A DNA stretch of 64,000 nt from Kibdelosporangium banguiense (GTDB taxonomy: Bacteria > Actinomycetota > Actinomycetes > Mycobacteriales > Pseudonocardiaceae), in NCBI RefSeq assembly GCF_017876405.1, contig NZ_JAGINW010000001.1:4105203-4169202 (forward strand), written 5' to 3'. How positions within the stretch are numbered: position 1 is the stretch's first letter; every line of letters begins with the position of its first letter. Below are positions 17,973-27,018 of the stretch, piece by piece. The notes below the pieces were generated by a model, which saw only the letters and a program-made list of their open reading frames with translations, had not been told where the DNA came from and did not search any database. The position numbers and the translations under genes were made by a program.

Positions 17973-18572
17973 ATGCGCCCACCATCAGCTTCGCGAATCC
18001 TTGCCATGCTTGCCATTTTCGCCGCCGTCGTCCCCGCGGCGGCCTCCGCGGCGGGTACTGCCGAGGTCTCGAACAGCACCGTCGCCAGCGCCACCGTCCG
18101 CAACGTCAGCGGCGAAGTGCTCGGCACCGTCAGGTTTTACATGATCCACCGGAAGACCTTCGTCAGCGGCAGACTGATCGGGCTTTCTCCTGGATTCCAT
18201 GGGTTCCATGTGCACGCTGTGGGCATCTGCGACCCGAACACCACCGACCCCGACGGCGTGGTCGTGCCGTATCTGTCGGCCGGTAAGCACCTCGACCTCG
18301 AAGGCGCCGGCCACCCCCAGCACACCGGCGATCTGCCATTGCTCAATGTTTCCGCCGACGGCACAAGCACAAGCATCACCCAGAACGACAAACTCACCGC
18401 GGCAGCGCTCTTCGACGCCGACGGCAGCGCGATCATCATTCACGCACTGCCGGACAACTTCGCCAATATCCCCACTCGCTACTCGGTGACCGGCCCGGAC
18501 GCCGAGACCTTGGCAACCGGAGATTCCGGTGGCCGAGTGGCATGCGGCGTGATCGAAAAGGTGCGCGTGTGA
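17973..18572 (+). CDS. sodC: secreted Cu/Zn superoxide dismutase family protein
   Basis: 199 residues with a Sec signal peptide (about 1-26, ending AAASA). The Cu/Zn-SOD signatures are all present: GFHGFHVHAVGICDP (two copper His), SAGKH (bridging His), GAGHPQHTGDLP (two zinc His and the zinc Asp), AIIIHALPDN (last copper His), and the C-terminal GDSGGRVACGVI with the disulfide Cys. It should dismutate superoxide outside the membrane. GGGAGG lies 5-10 bases before the ATG. It converges on the GT4 gene ending at 18626. The Arg normally guiding superoxide (G-R-ACG) is kept. Activity seems likely. Confidence 0.88.
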   Translation: MRPPSASRILAMLAIFAAVVPAAASAAGTAEVSNSTVASATVRNVSGEVLGTVRFYMIHRKTFVSGRLIGLSPGFHGFHVHAVGICDPNTTDPDGVVVPYLSAGKHLDLEGAGHPQHTGDLPLLNVSADGTSTSITQNDKLTAAALFDADGSAIIIHALPDNFANIPTRYSVTGPDAETLATGDSGGRVACGVIEKVRV

Positions 18573-18625
18573 AGCGGTCCGGAAGATCCTCGAGGACTCC
18601 GGTCATGACCGTTGGCCGCGACCCG

Positions 18626-19876
18626 TCAGCTGAAGGCGTTGCCCGTGGCGATTTTGGGGCGGCCGAGGGGACCTCGATCGCCTGCCCGCGCCGCGCGGTA
18701 GACCTCGGCGGTCGCGGCGGCTATGCGGGCCCAGTCGAAGTCGGAGGACAGCCGTGCCTTTGCCGCTCGTGCTCGGCGGCGGGCGGCGGCCGGGTCGTCG
18801 AGGACGGACCTGACCGAGGCTGTCAGACCGTCTATGTCGCCCGGGGCGAAGGACAGCCCGGTTTCACCGTCGATCACGACCTCGCCGAGGCCGCCTGCGG
18901 TTGACGCGACCAGTGGTGCTCCGGCTGCGGCCGCCTCCAGCGCTACGATCCCGAAGGGCTCGTAGCGACTGGGAAGGACCACCACATCCGCGGCCGCGAG
19001 GGCGGCGACCAGTTGGCGGTCGGTGAGGTGGCCGACGAAGTCCACGGAGCGCCGCACCCGGGCCCTCCGAGCGTCCTCGACAAGCTCCGGTCCGTGTCGG
19101 CCCTTTCCGGCGACCACAAGGCGGGTGCCGGGGTGCGAGCGCCGCACCCGCGGGAGCGCGGCGATCAGGTCCTGGACGCCCTTCTCCCATTCCAGGCGGC
19201 CGAAGAACAGCAACATCGGTCCGCCCTCCGGGTTGTGCCGCTGATGCGTGGCACGGACGGTGGCCGCGGGCACACGCCAGGAACGTGGGGCGATGCCATT
19301 GTGGATGACGGTGATGCCGTCCAGGTTGAGGTCGAACAAGTGCGCCGTCTCGGCCCGCATCGCCGCCGAGCACGTCACCAGCGCGTCCGCCCGGTTGGCG
19401 AGCCACCATTCCACGGAGTGCACCTGCTGGTTCAATGGTTGCGAGAGCCAGCCGCTGTGCCGGCCTGCCTCGGTGGCATGCAGCGTGGCCACCAATGGCT
19501 TGCCTGTGTACTCGGCGAGGGTGACGGCGGGGTGAGTGACCAGCCAGTCGTGCGCGTGGATCACATCCGGGCGCCAGCCGTCCAGCAGAGAGAGGCCGGC
19601 GCGCACCATGGCGTGCCCCATCGCCAGCGTCCAGGCCACCAGGTCACGCTCGAACACCAGATGCGGAGGGTCCTCCGCCACCCTGATCACCCGGACACCC
19701 TCGAGAACCTCGTCGGTCGCAGGATGGGTCGAAGCGTCCGTGCCGGCTTGGTGACGGCATAACACGACCACCTCGTGCCCCTGCCCGGTGAGGTGGGTGG
19801 CCAGCGCGTGCACATGCCGGCCCAGCCCGCCGACCACCACCGGTGGGTACTCCCAGGACAACATCAACACGCGCAT
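18626..19876 (-). CDS. GT4 alpha-1,4-glucosyltransferase, Rv3032-like
   Basis: 416 residues with a GT-B fold. The N-terminus LMLSWEYPPVVVGGLGRHVH and the segment VIHAHDWLVTHPA match the mycobacterial glucosyltransferase Rv3032 closely. The C-terminal nucleotide-sugar site has GRLEWEKGVQDLI and YEPFGIVALEAAAAG with the E-x7-E pair. Rv3032 elongates the 6-O-methylglucose lipopolysaccharide (MGLP) and contributes to glycogen. In M. tuberculosis it follows Rv3030 and Rv3031. Here the same partners lie at 27.0-29.3 kb on the same strand, so this gene is the displaced third member. It should act in the cytoplasm on NDP-glucose. Confidence 0.87.
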   Translation of the reverse strand: MRVLMLSWEYPPVVVGGLGRHVHALATHLTGQGHEVVVLCRHQAGTDASTHPATDEVLEGVRVIRVAEDPPHLVFERDLVAWTLAMGHAMVRAGLSLLDGWRPDVIHAHDWLVTHPAVTLAEYTGKPLVATLHATEAGRHSGWLSQPLNQQVHSVEWWLANRADALVTCSAAMRAETAHLFDLNLDGITVIHNGIAPRSWRVPAATVRATHQRHNPEGGPMLLFFGRLEWEKGVQDLIAALPRVRRSHPGTRLVVAGKGRHGPELVEDARRARVRRSVDFVGHLTDRQLVAALAAADVVVLPSRYEPFGIVALEAAAAGAPLVASTAGGLGEVVIDGETGLSFAPGDIDGLTASVRSVLDDPAAARRRARAAKARLSSDFDWARIAAATAEVYRAARAGDRGPLGRPKIATGNAFS

Positions 19877-20125
19877 GAGACGTTGATCCTCGCATCCCCG
19901 GCAGCGGAGCTACTCGCCGGTACCCCTAACAAGTGCTTGTGCAACAGTTGACCGGGTCGCGCTCGGCAAGGCCGGCAACGAGGCCGGCCAGGGAGGCCCA
20001 TGTATGACGCTGACCGATATGCGCCATGACATGTCCCCTGAAATCTCCGCGACGTGCGTATGTTGAATTTCTGGTGCGGCGCGGTTTCAGGAGATGACCG
20101 AATCCATCACCTGGAAGGTGTGGAT

Positions 20126-21388
20126 ATGGTGGAGCAGGAGGTTCCGGCCTCGTATTCGTCTCTCGAAGAGAGGGAAGAGAGGCAGGAGGAGCTGGCTGGG
20201 CCGCAGGTCGTGTGTCCGGGGAAGGTCCAGCCCTCGCCGAGTCTGGCCAAGTTCCATACGTCGGAGGTGCTGTTCGGCCCGGGTGCGCTGGCCGAGTTGG
20301 GTCATTGCGCGCTGCGCCTGGGTGCGCGCCAGCCGTTCCTGGTGACCGATCCGGGGCTGATCGAGGCGGGATGGGTGGACGAAGCCATCGGCTATCTCCG
20401 CTTGGCCGGGATCCAGCCGGTGATCTGGGAGGACATCACGCCCAACCCCAAGGATCACGAGGTTGAGGCGGCATACGAGTGTTACGCGGAGGCCGGCAGT
20501 GATGTGATCATCGCGGTCGGGGGCGGGTCGTGCATCGACGCGGCCAAGGGGGTGGCCATCTTGTCCGGCAATGGCGGCCGGATTCTTGACTACGGGGGGA
20601 TCGATCAGGTGCCCAACCCGATCCCGCCCATGGTGATGGCGCCGTCCACTGGGGGTACCGGTGCCGACGTGACGCAGGTGTGTGTGATCACCGATACCGC
20701 CAACCTGGTGAAGGTCGCGATCCTCAGCCGCACCCTCGTACCCGAGATCTCGGTGACCGACCCGCGGCTGCTCATCACCATGCCGGACGAATTGGCCGCG
20801 GCCACCGGCCTGGACGCGCTCACCCATGCCATCGAGTCGTTCGTTTCGCGGGCGCACAACGAGTTGACGGACCTCCACGCCCTGCACGCGGTGCGGTTGG
20901 TCGCTGGCGGAGCCCTGCTGCGCTCGATCGAGCAGCCGAAGCGGGCCGGGCCCCGGCTGGCCATGGCACAGGCCTCGCTGGAGGCCGGGATGGCCTTCAG
21001 CAACACCATCCTGGGCGCCACTCACGCGATGAGTCACCAGGTCGGCGGGCTGCTCGACGCCCCGCACGGGGTGCTCAACGGTGTCCTGCTGCCGCACGTG
21101 ATCCGGTTCAACGCCGAAGTCGATCCAACGCGGTTCGTGCCGTTGGCCGCGGCGGCCGGGCTGGACACCGAGTCGGTTCCGCCGGACGAGGTGGCGTTGG
21201 AGTTCGCGGAGTGGACTCGGCAGCTGGCCGACTCGGTCGGCATGCCCAGAGGACTAGCCGCGCTGGGTGTGACCAAGCAGCACGTGTCAACGCTGGCGCG
21301 CACCACGCTCAAGGACGCCAACATGACGACGAATCCCCGGGACGCCACCGCCGACGATATCGAAGCGTTGTTCTACGCGGCGCTGTGA
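20126..21388 (+). CDS. iron-containing (group III) alcohol dehydrogenase
   Basis: Start set at the ATG at 20126 with GGAAGG seven bases upstream; the frame is open further, to 20054. The 420 residues have the group III ADH dinucleotide motif AVGGGSCIDAAKG and the four metal ligands: D and H in LDALTHAIESF, H in HAMSHQVGG, and H in APHGVLNG. The enzyme oxidises primary alcohols or diols with NAD(P) or a tightly bound nicotinamide cofactor. The stop overlaps the GTG of the sensor kinase by 4 bp, making a three-gene unit with a NarL-type regulator. A MftM-like gene converges on that unit, so a mycofactocin link is possible (inference). Confidence 0.88.
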   Translation: MVEQEVPASYSSLEEREERQEELAGPQVVCPGKVQPSPSLAKFHTSEVLFGPGALAELGHCALRLGARQPFLVTDPGLIEAGWVDEAIGYLRLAGIQPVIWEDITPNPKDHEVEAAYECYAEAGSDVIIAVGGGSCIDAAKGVAILSGNGGRILDYGGIDQVPNPIPPMVMAPSTGGTGADVTQVCVITDTANLVKVAILSRTLVPEISVTDPRLLITMPDELAAATGLDALTHAIESFVSRAHNELTDLHALHAVRLVAGGALLRSIEQPKRAGPRLAMAQASLEAGMAFSNTILGATHAMSHQVGGLLDAPHGVLNGVLLPHVIRFNAEVDPTRFVPLAAAAGLDTESVPPDEVALEFAEWTRQLADSVGMPRGLAALGVTKQHVSTLARTTLKDANMTTNPRDATADDIEALFYAAL

Positions 21389-22782
21389 GTCGTCCAGTGT
21401 CACCACGCGACTATGACGAGGCCGGTGACCCGGTTGATCTGGGGGCGCTGACCGGGCTGCGCACGGGGAAACGCTCGTTCTACCCGGCCTACGTCCGGTC
21501 GAACGAACGGCTGGAACGAGCGGTCGAGGCATTGGACGGGATTTCCCGCGCGCTCGTGCGTGGCGCTGAGGGCCCGCGGGCACTGGTCGAGGCGGTCGTA
21601 CGTGCGGCCGCGGAACACCTGCAGGCGAGATGGCTGCTGCTCGCCATCGCCGACGGCACGCTGCGGGCAGCCCGCCCGCGGTTCCTGTTGCTGACCGACG
21701 ACCGGCTGATCGACGACGTCGCACACCTGTCGATCGAGATGCGCGAGCAGTTGGACATGGCGCGCATGCGGCCGTGGGAGATCGCGACGCAGCCTCAGGT
21801 GCCGGGCCTGGTGCGTGCGCCGATGACTCTCGACGGCGAGCCGGTCGGCGCAATCGTGGCCCGGCCGTGCCCGGCTCTTGAGGTGGCCACCACCGACCTG
21901 GCTGTTATGCGGGTGCTCGCCAACCAAGCCGCAGTCGCGCTGTACAACTCGTACCTGTTTCACGCCACGACCCAGTTGCGCGGCCGCACCGAGCAACTGT
22001 CCGAGGCGGCCGCGAAACAGGCCCGTGACCTCGCGGCCCGCAATGCCCAGCTGGCAGAGACCCAGCAGCGTCTGTTCGCCGCGATGCAGCGGCAGGCACT
22101 CGACGACGAGCGCCGCCGGATCGCCCGGGAACTGCACGACAGCGTCACCCAGTCCGTCCTGTCCGCCGGCATGACGATAGAAGTGTGCCGCGCCGAGTTG
22201 GCCACGATGGGACCCCAGACCGCCGAAATCGCGGACAAGTTGGCCCCGGCCAAGGACCTCACCCGATGTGCGGTGGAACGGCTGCGCGCGGCGATCTACG
22301 CGCTGCACCATTCATCGGACGAACCGCCGGCCCCATTGCCGGTCATGCTGGAACGTCTGTCCACTGTGCACCTGCCCAGCGACCTCACCGTGGACGTGCA
22401 GGTACGCGGCACGCCCATGCCATTGCCGCCTGAGGCCGAGCACTCCATCGTGCGGATCACCGGTGAGGCCCTTTTCAACGCCGCGTCGCACGCACACGCC
22501 TCCCGGGCCGTCGTCCGGTTGGTGTATGCGCCTGACGGGATCATGCTCACGATCTCCGACGACGGGACCGGCGACCCGGCGCAGCTGAGGCGGAGAATGC
22601 GGCTGTCGCAGGTGGCCAACCCGGATGGGCGGCATCGGGGTCTGGCGAACATGCTTGCCAGAGCGGACGAACTCGGGGGCACCATGACGATCCTGCGTGC
22701 GCGTGCCGGCGGGGTCATGCTGCGCGTGGCGATTCCGCTCCCGGTGGCCGTAACGGGGGGTGGGACAGATGGTCATCCGTGA
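21385..22782 (+). CDS. GAF-domain sensor histidine kinase (NarL/DesK class)
   Basis: GTG start overlapping the alcohol dehydrogenase stop (GTGA), 465 residues. A GAF-like sensor domain occupies about residues 45-205 (RALVEAVVRAAAEHLQARW to AVMRVLANQAAVALYNS). A coiled segment follows, then the HisKA_3 phospho-acceptor box DERRRIARELHDSVTQSVL and an HATPase with ISDDGTGDP and RGLANMLARADELGG. There is no membrane segment, so sensing is cytoplasmic. It overlaps the response regulator by 14 bp. It presumably senses an alcohol-related or redox signal and controls the upstream dehydrogenase or its operon. Confidence 0.9.
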   Translation: MSRPVSPRDYDEAGDPVDLGALTGLRTGKRSFYPAYVRSNERLERAVEALDGISRALVRGAEGPRALVEAVVRAAAEHLQARWLLLAIADGTLRAARPRFLLLTDDRLIDDVAHLSIEMREQLDMARMRPWEIATQPQVPGLVRAPMTLDGEPVGAIVARPCPALEVATTDLAVMRVLANQAAVALYNSYLFHATTQLRGRTEQLSEAAAKQARDLAARNAQLAETQQRLFAAMQRQALDDERRRIARELHDSVTQSVLSAGMTIEVCRAELATMGPQTAEIADKLAPAKDLTRCAVERLRAAIYALHHSSDEPPAPLPVMLERLSTVHLPSDLTVDVQVRGTPMPLPPEAEHSIVRITGEALFNAASHAHASRAVVRLVYAPDGIMLTISDDGTGDPAQLRRRMRLSQVANPDGRHRGLANMLARADELGGTMTILRARAGGVMLRVAIPLPVAVTGGGTDGHP

Positions 22783-23425
22783 CGCACCGCCAGGCAAGGT
22801 GCGGATCGTGCTGGTGGACGATCACGAGATCGTCCGGCAGGGTCTTCGCTCGATTCTCGATCGGGAACAGGACCTGCGGGTCGTGGGTGAGGCGTGCACG
22901 GCAGGGGAGGCACTGGCCGTTGTGCTGCGTGAGTGTCCGACCGTCGTGCTGCTCGACCTGAAGCTGTCCACCGGGGCGGACACCGAGGGGCTGGACCTGT
23001 GCGAACAGCTCACCAGCCGTCATCCGGAGGTCGGTGTACTGGTGCTGACCACCTTCCTGGATGACGCGCTCGTCGTGGAAGCGGTCCAGCGTGGTGCGCG
23101 GGGGTACGTGGTCAAGGATGTGGACACCACCGAGCTGGTCCGGTCGATCCGGGCGGTGGCTCGCGATGAGAGCACGTTCGACTCCCGCACGGCGGCGGCG
23201 ATAGTCCGCTCGATGCGTGCCGGGAGTGAGCAACCCGTGCTCACCGGACGGGAATTGAAGGTGGTGGGGCTGCTCGCCCGTGGACTGTCCAATAAGGACA
23301 TCGGCGCGCGGCTGTACATCTCGGAGACCACGGTGAAGTTCCACGTTCGCAACATCATGCGCAAGCTGGACGTGAACACTCGTGCCGAGGTGGTCTACGA
23401 GGCCAGCAAGCTCGGTGTGCTTTAG
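22769..23425 (+). CDS. NarL/FixJ-family response regulator
   Basis: Start taken at the ATG at 22769 behind a G-rich site; a GTG at 22760 is also in frame. The receiver domain has VLVDDHEIVRQGLRSIL and the phospho-Asp in VVLLDLKLS, with the conserved T and K positions (LTTFLDD; YVVKDVD). A C-terminal LuxR HTH follows (LTGRELKVVGLLARGLSNKD, then ISETTVKFHVRNIMRKL). It is the cognate partner of the overlapping kinase. It ends 10 bp before the convergent MftM-like gene. Confidence 0.93.
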   Translation: MVIRDAPPGKVRIVLVDDHEIVRQGLRSILDREQDLRVVGEACTAGEALAVVLRECPTVVLLDLKLSTGADTEGLDLCEQLTSRHPEVGVLVLTTFLDDALVVEAVQRGARGYVVKDVDTTELVRSIRAVARDESTFDSRTAAAIVRSMRAGSEQPVLTGRELKVVGLLARGLSNKDIGARLYISETTVKFHVRNIMRKLDVNTRAEVVYEASKLGVL

Positions 23426-23435
23426 TACCACGTTT

Positions 23436-24329
23436 TCAGTCGGCATGGATGACCAGCCAGCCGCAGTGGTACGCCTCGGCGTCGAAGCGTTTTCCAGTGC
23501 GCAAGCCCATCTCTGTCAGCTTGTCGTGAGAGAAGCTACGGACCTGTCCGCAGGCCGCGGTGGGCTCTTCATCGAAGCCGACCGCGACGACCACCCGGCG
23601 ACGAGCCAGGCGGACAGCCTCACGCAGTACGTCGTGGGCTTCCTTGTCATCCAGGTGCTCGAGCAAGTGGATCACCGTCACCGTATCCACCGCGTCGTCA
23701 GGCAGCGGGACAGAGGCGGCGTCGCACACCAATGTCCGTAGCGGGGTCTCGCGCCGGGCGGCCGCTGCCGCCAGCAGCCGCATGGCGCCGGAGGAGATGT
23801 CCGCGGCGGTCACTGTGTTACGTGCGCGCTCGGCCAGCAGCAAGGGCAGGAATCCCCAGCATGAGCCGAGATCGAGTACCTCACCGGCCGGCACGAGCTG
23901 CAACGCCCGCCGCCACACCACGGCGTGCTCGGCGATCCAGGAATGCCGTGGATCCCGCTCAGACACCCGCCAGTGGTCGTGAATACGCGTCAACGTGTTG
24001 TCGTAGAACGTGATCCAGGACTGTAGCGGGTCGTTCCCGATCGAGCGGGCGACGCCGATGTACACCCGCTCGAACACCGAGGCGCCAGTCAGCCAGCCTG
24101 GGGCGAACAGCTCTTCGGCGAGCAACCCGCCGAGGTCGGCGTCGAGCTGCTCCGGCTTGAGCCAATGGCTCACCTCCAGCCGGCGGTCGCACCGGCGCAG
24201 ACAGAAATGCTCAGTGCGCACGATCGGCGGGACCCGCCGTGGCCCTGTCGCCGGGTCCTCCCGGACCACCTCGACCAGGTCATCCTGATACGGGCCGGGG
24301 GCCAACGGGTCGATGTCAATGGTGTGCAT
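23436..24329 (-). CDS. mftM: MftM-like SAM-dependent methyltransferase (mycofactocin glycan methylation candidate)
   Basis: The N-terminal half (DPATGPRRVPPIVRTEHFCL; SHWLKPEQLDADLGGLLAEE; LFAPGWLTGASVFERVYIG) and the SAM domain (EVLDLGSCWGFLPLLL; VTVIHLLEHLDDKEAHDVL; HCGWLVIHAD) match my recollection of MftM, the mycofactocin oligosaccharide methyltransferase. MftM 2-O-methylates the glucan tail of mycofactocin. Start taken at the ATG at 24329; an upstream ATG (24401) would add 24 low-complexity residues. Mycofactocin is the redox cofactor of several actinobacterial alcohol dehydrogenases, and an iron ADH with its regulator lies next door. No mftA-F genes are in this window. The symbol is tentative. 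Confidence 0.65.
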   Translation of the reverse strand: MHTIDIDPLAPGPYQDDLVEVVREDPATGPRRVPPIVRTEHFCLRRCDRRLEVSHWLKPEQLDADLGGLLAEELFAPGWLTGASVFERVYIGVARSIGNDPLQSWITFYDNTLTRIHDHWRVSERDPRHSWIAEHAVVWRRALQLVPAGEVLDLGSCWGFLPLLLAERARNTVTAADISSGAMRLLAAAAARRETPLRTLVCDAASVPLPDDAVDTVTVIHLLEHLDDKEAHDVLREAVRLARRRVVVAVGFDEEPTAACGQVRSFSHDKLTEMGLRTGKRFDAEAYHCGWLVIHAD

Positions 24330-24612
24330 TGGTAGCCCTGCTTTCCCGGCGATGGTCGTTGTCCGGTCTGCGCCCGCGGCCGCCTGATGCGCCGCGCTCA
24401 TCCCCGTCCAGATCGGAACATCACGAAGGTAATCCGCGCCGCTGCGTCAACCAATCCATCGTCGGCCGATCCCGGTCGCGTGGCGAGGAAGTCCGTACGA
24501 CTGGCCAGGCGCTACCTGTCCGATCGAATAGGGGGCACAGCGGCCGGAAGCACGGCGAAAACGGCCTGCCGCGAGACGTACGCTCCATCCAGGCGCAGTT
24601 CAGGAGGATCAC

Positions 24613-27015
24613 ATGACTCCAGACGGCGTTGGCCGACAACGTCCACGCCGCTCTCTTGTTTCGGCAACCGGCGGTCATTCCGTCACGCCCGAGGCGAGGC
24701 GCCGCGAGGCGGTCCGGCTTCCCAATGAGATGACAAGTTTCGTAGGGCGTCGGCAGGCGGTGGACGCGGTGAAGCACGCGCTGTCTGCGGCGCAGTTGGT
24801 GACGCTGACTGGTATGGGTGGGGTCGGCAAGTCACGGTTGGCGCTGCGCGTGGCGAAGGACATGCAGCGGGCGTTCCCTGACGGCGTGTGGCTGGTCGAG
24901 CTGGCGACGGTCCAGGATCCATCGCTCGTGGCACACGCGGTGGCGGCTGCCGTGGGCCTGTGTGACCGGTCAGGACGCGATCTCCAGACCGCGCTGGCGG
25001 ACTACCTGGCAGACCGGCAGGCGTTGTTGCTGCTCGACAACTGTGAGCATGTGCTGGCCGGTTGCTGCCGGCTGGCAGACAAGTTGTTGTCCACTGCGTC
25101 TGGCTTGCGGATCCTGGCGACCAGTCAGGAGCCGTTGCGTAGCACCGCCGAACACGTTTGGCCGGTGCCTCCGTTGCCGGTTTCCGCCGTGGACGGGCCA
25201 GATGCGGACACCTCGCCGCGCCAGAGCGAGGCGTTGATGTTGTTCGAGGAGCGCGCGGCTGCCTTGATACCGGGATTCACACTCAATGACGACACCAGGG
25301 TGGCGGCGGCGCGGTTGTGCCGACGGCTGGACGGTGTCCCGCTGGCTATCGAGCTCGCCGCGATGCGCTTGCGGGCGTTGTCGGTCGAGCAGATCCTGGA
25401 CCGGTTGGACGACGGGTTCCGGCTGCTCACCACGGGTTACCGCGGTGCCTCACCGAGGCATCGGACGCTTCAGGCCACAATGGACTGGAGTTTCGAGCTG
25501 TGCTCGACGGTCGAACGTGCCCTGTGGGCAAGGTGCGCGGTGTTTGCTGGGGAGTTCGATCTCCAGGCGGCGAAGAGTGTGTGTTCAGGGGAGGGACTGA
25601 CTGAGTCCGACGTGTTCGAGGGCGTGGCCGGGTTGGTGGACAAGTCCGTGCTGTTCCGGGAGGAAGGCTGTGGTCTTGCCCGGTATCGGATACTGGAGAC
25701 CGTCCGTGAGTACGGCAGGCAGCGGCTGGCTGAAACAGGCGGACAGGCCCAGCTCCGCCGCCGGCATCGGGACTACTACCTCGGTGTCGCCGAGGAGTGC
25801 GATGCGGACTCCTGCGGCCCGCGGCAGGACGAACTGGTGCGTCGGTTCCATGCTGAGGATGTCAACTTCGCCGCGGCGCTGGACTACTGTCTCACCGAGC
25901 CTGGCGAGGTCAGGACCGGCCTGCGGATGGCCGCCGCGCTGTGGTTCTACTGGATCGTGTGCGGCCGTCTCGACAAGGGACGGCACTGGCTGAACCAGGC
26001 GCTCGACCTCGAGACCGCGCCAAGCCCCGAGCGGGTCACGGCACTGTGGGTCGCGGGATGGATCGCCCATCTGCAGGGCGATTCGGCCGCCAGCCTGACG
26101 CTGCACAGTCAAAGCCGTGATCTGGCGTGGCGCATGAAAGACAGGAACATGCTGACCCGCGCGGCATTTCTCGGTGATGAGCAGTTGTGGGCCGACAGTC
26201 TCCTGCGTGCGCTGACTGGTCTGGATCAGGTGCGCCGGCGACGCCATGCGCAGGGCTATGGGGCCGCTCTTGCCTTGCTCACATGTGCCCTGGGCGCCCC
26301 GGTCGCGGGACTGCCCGGAGAGATCGACGATGCCATGGAGGTTTACGGCGAGTGCCGTGCTCTGTGCGAGCAGATGGGTGAGCGCTGGGCTTTGTCATGG
26401 ATAGCGTGGAACATCGGCGTCACCTGGTGGGCGATCGGCGATCCAGCGAAGGCGTACGAGCATGCACGTGACGCCTTGCGGAGCAAGAGCGAGCTGAATG
26501 ATCAGGTGGGTACTCCGTGTTGTGTCGAGCTGCTGTCGTGGGTGGCGGCCTGTCTGGGTGACCCGCGCCGGTCAGTCGTGCTGTTCGGCGCGGCGGAGAA
26601 GATGTGGGAGCCGATCGGCAGGCCGCTGCTCGGATCCGAGACCCTGCTCAAGTGGAGCGGGGAAAGCCAGGCGCGAAGCCGTGAGGCTCTCGGCGATCGA
26701 GCGTACGACGACGCCCGTCAGGAGGGCGCGCGGCTGAGCCGGGACGAGGTCATCGCCTACGCGTTGGGCGAGCGGACTTCGTCATCCGGCGCCCCTTGCG
26801 AGCAGCCGGCGGCCAAGAACGAGCCGCAGCTGACCAAGCGGGAACGCCAGGTCGCCGAGTTGGTCGCCCGCGGGCTGTCGAACAAGGACATCGCGGCCGA
26901 GTTGGTGATCTCACAACGCACCGCGGAGGGGCATGTGGACCGGATTCTCGCCAAGCTCGGCTTCCGGTCGCGTACCCGGGTCGCCGCTTGGATCGCTCAC
27001 CAGCAAGAGAACTGA
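24613..27015 (+). CDS. STAND/NB-ARC ATPase-TPR regulator with C-terminal LuxR HTH (copy F, 800 aa)
   Basis: AGGAGG lies directly before the ATG (24602-24613). It opens with VRLPNEMTSFVGRRQAV, then Walker A GMGGVGKS, Walker B ALLLLDNCEHVL, LATSQEPL, a winged-helix part (AVFAGEFDL...LVDKSVL), TPR-like helices and a LuxR HTH (LTKRERQVAELVARGLSNKD, then ISQRTAEGHVDRIL). Overall it is closest to copy A (shared RHRDYYL and Q-LV-RF/RL-AE segments). It lies 7 kb from the other copies, between the MftM-like gene and the GH57 gene, and its stop is 3 bp from the convergent GH57 stop. It is longer than its relatives by about 20 residues near 540-570. Confidence 0.9.
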   Translation: MTPDGVGRQRPRRSLVSATGGHSVTPEARRREAVRLPNEMTSFVGRRQAVDAVKHALSAAQLVTLTGMGGVGKSRLALRVAKDMQRAFPDGVWLVELATVQDPSLVAHAVAAAVGLCDRSGRDLQTALADYLADRQALLLLDNCEHVLAGCCRLADKLLSTASGLRILATSQEPLRSTAEHVWPVPPLPVSAVDGPDADTSPRQSEALMLFEERAAALIPGFTLNDDTRVAAARLCRRLDGVPLAIELAAMRLRALSVEQILDRLDDGFRLLTTGYRGASPRHRTLQATMDWSFELCSTVERALWARCAVFAGEFDLQAAKSVCSGEGLTESDVFEGVAGLVDKSVLFREEGCGLARYRILETVREYGRQRLAETGGQAQLRRRHRDYYLGVAEECDADSCGPRQDELVRRFHAEDVNFAAALDYCLTEPGEVRTGLRMAAALWFYWIVCGRLDKGRHWLNQALDLETAPSPERVTALWVAGWIAHLQGDSAASLTLHSQSRDLAWRMKDRNMLTRAAFLGDEQLWADSLLRALTGLDQVRRRRHAQGYGAALALLTCALGAPVAGLPGEIDDAMEVYGECRALCEQMGERWALSWIAWNIGVTWWAIGDPAKAYEHARDALRSKSELNDQVGTPCCVELLSWVAACLGDPRRSVVLFGAAEKMWEPIGRPLLGSETLLKWSGESQARSREALGDRAYDDARQEGARLSRDEVIAYALGERTSSSGAPCEQPAAKNEPQLTKRERQVAELVARGLSNKDIAAELVISQRTAEGHVDRILAKLGFRSRTRVAAWIAHQQEN

Positions 27016-27018
27016 GGA

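Noticed and set aside
17725..17985. 86-codon minus-strand frame upstream of the SOD gene
   Set aside because: No recognisable motif, no good ribosome site, and it overlaps the SOD leader.
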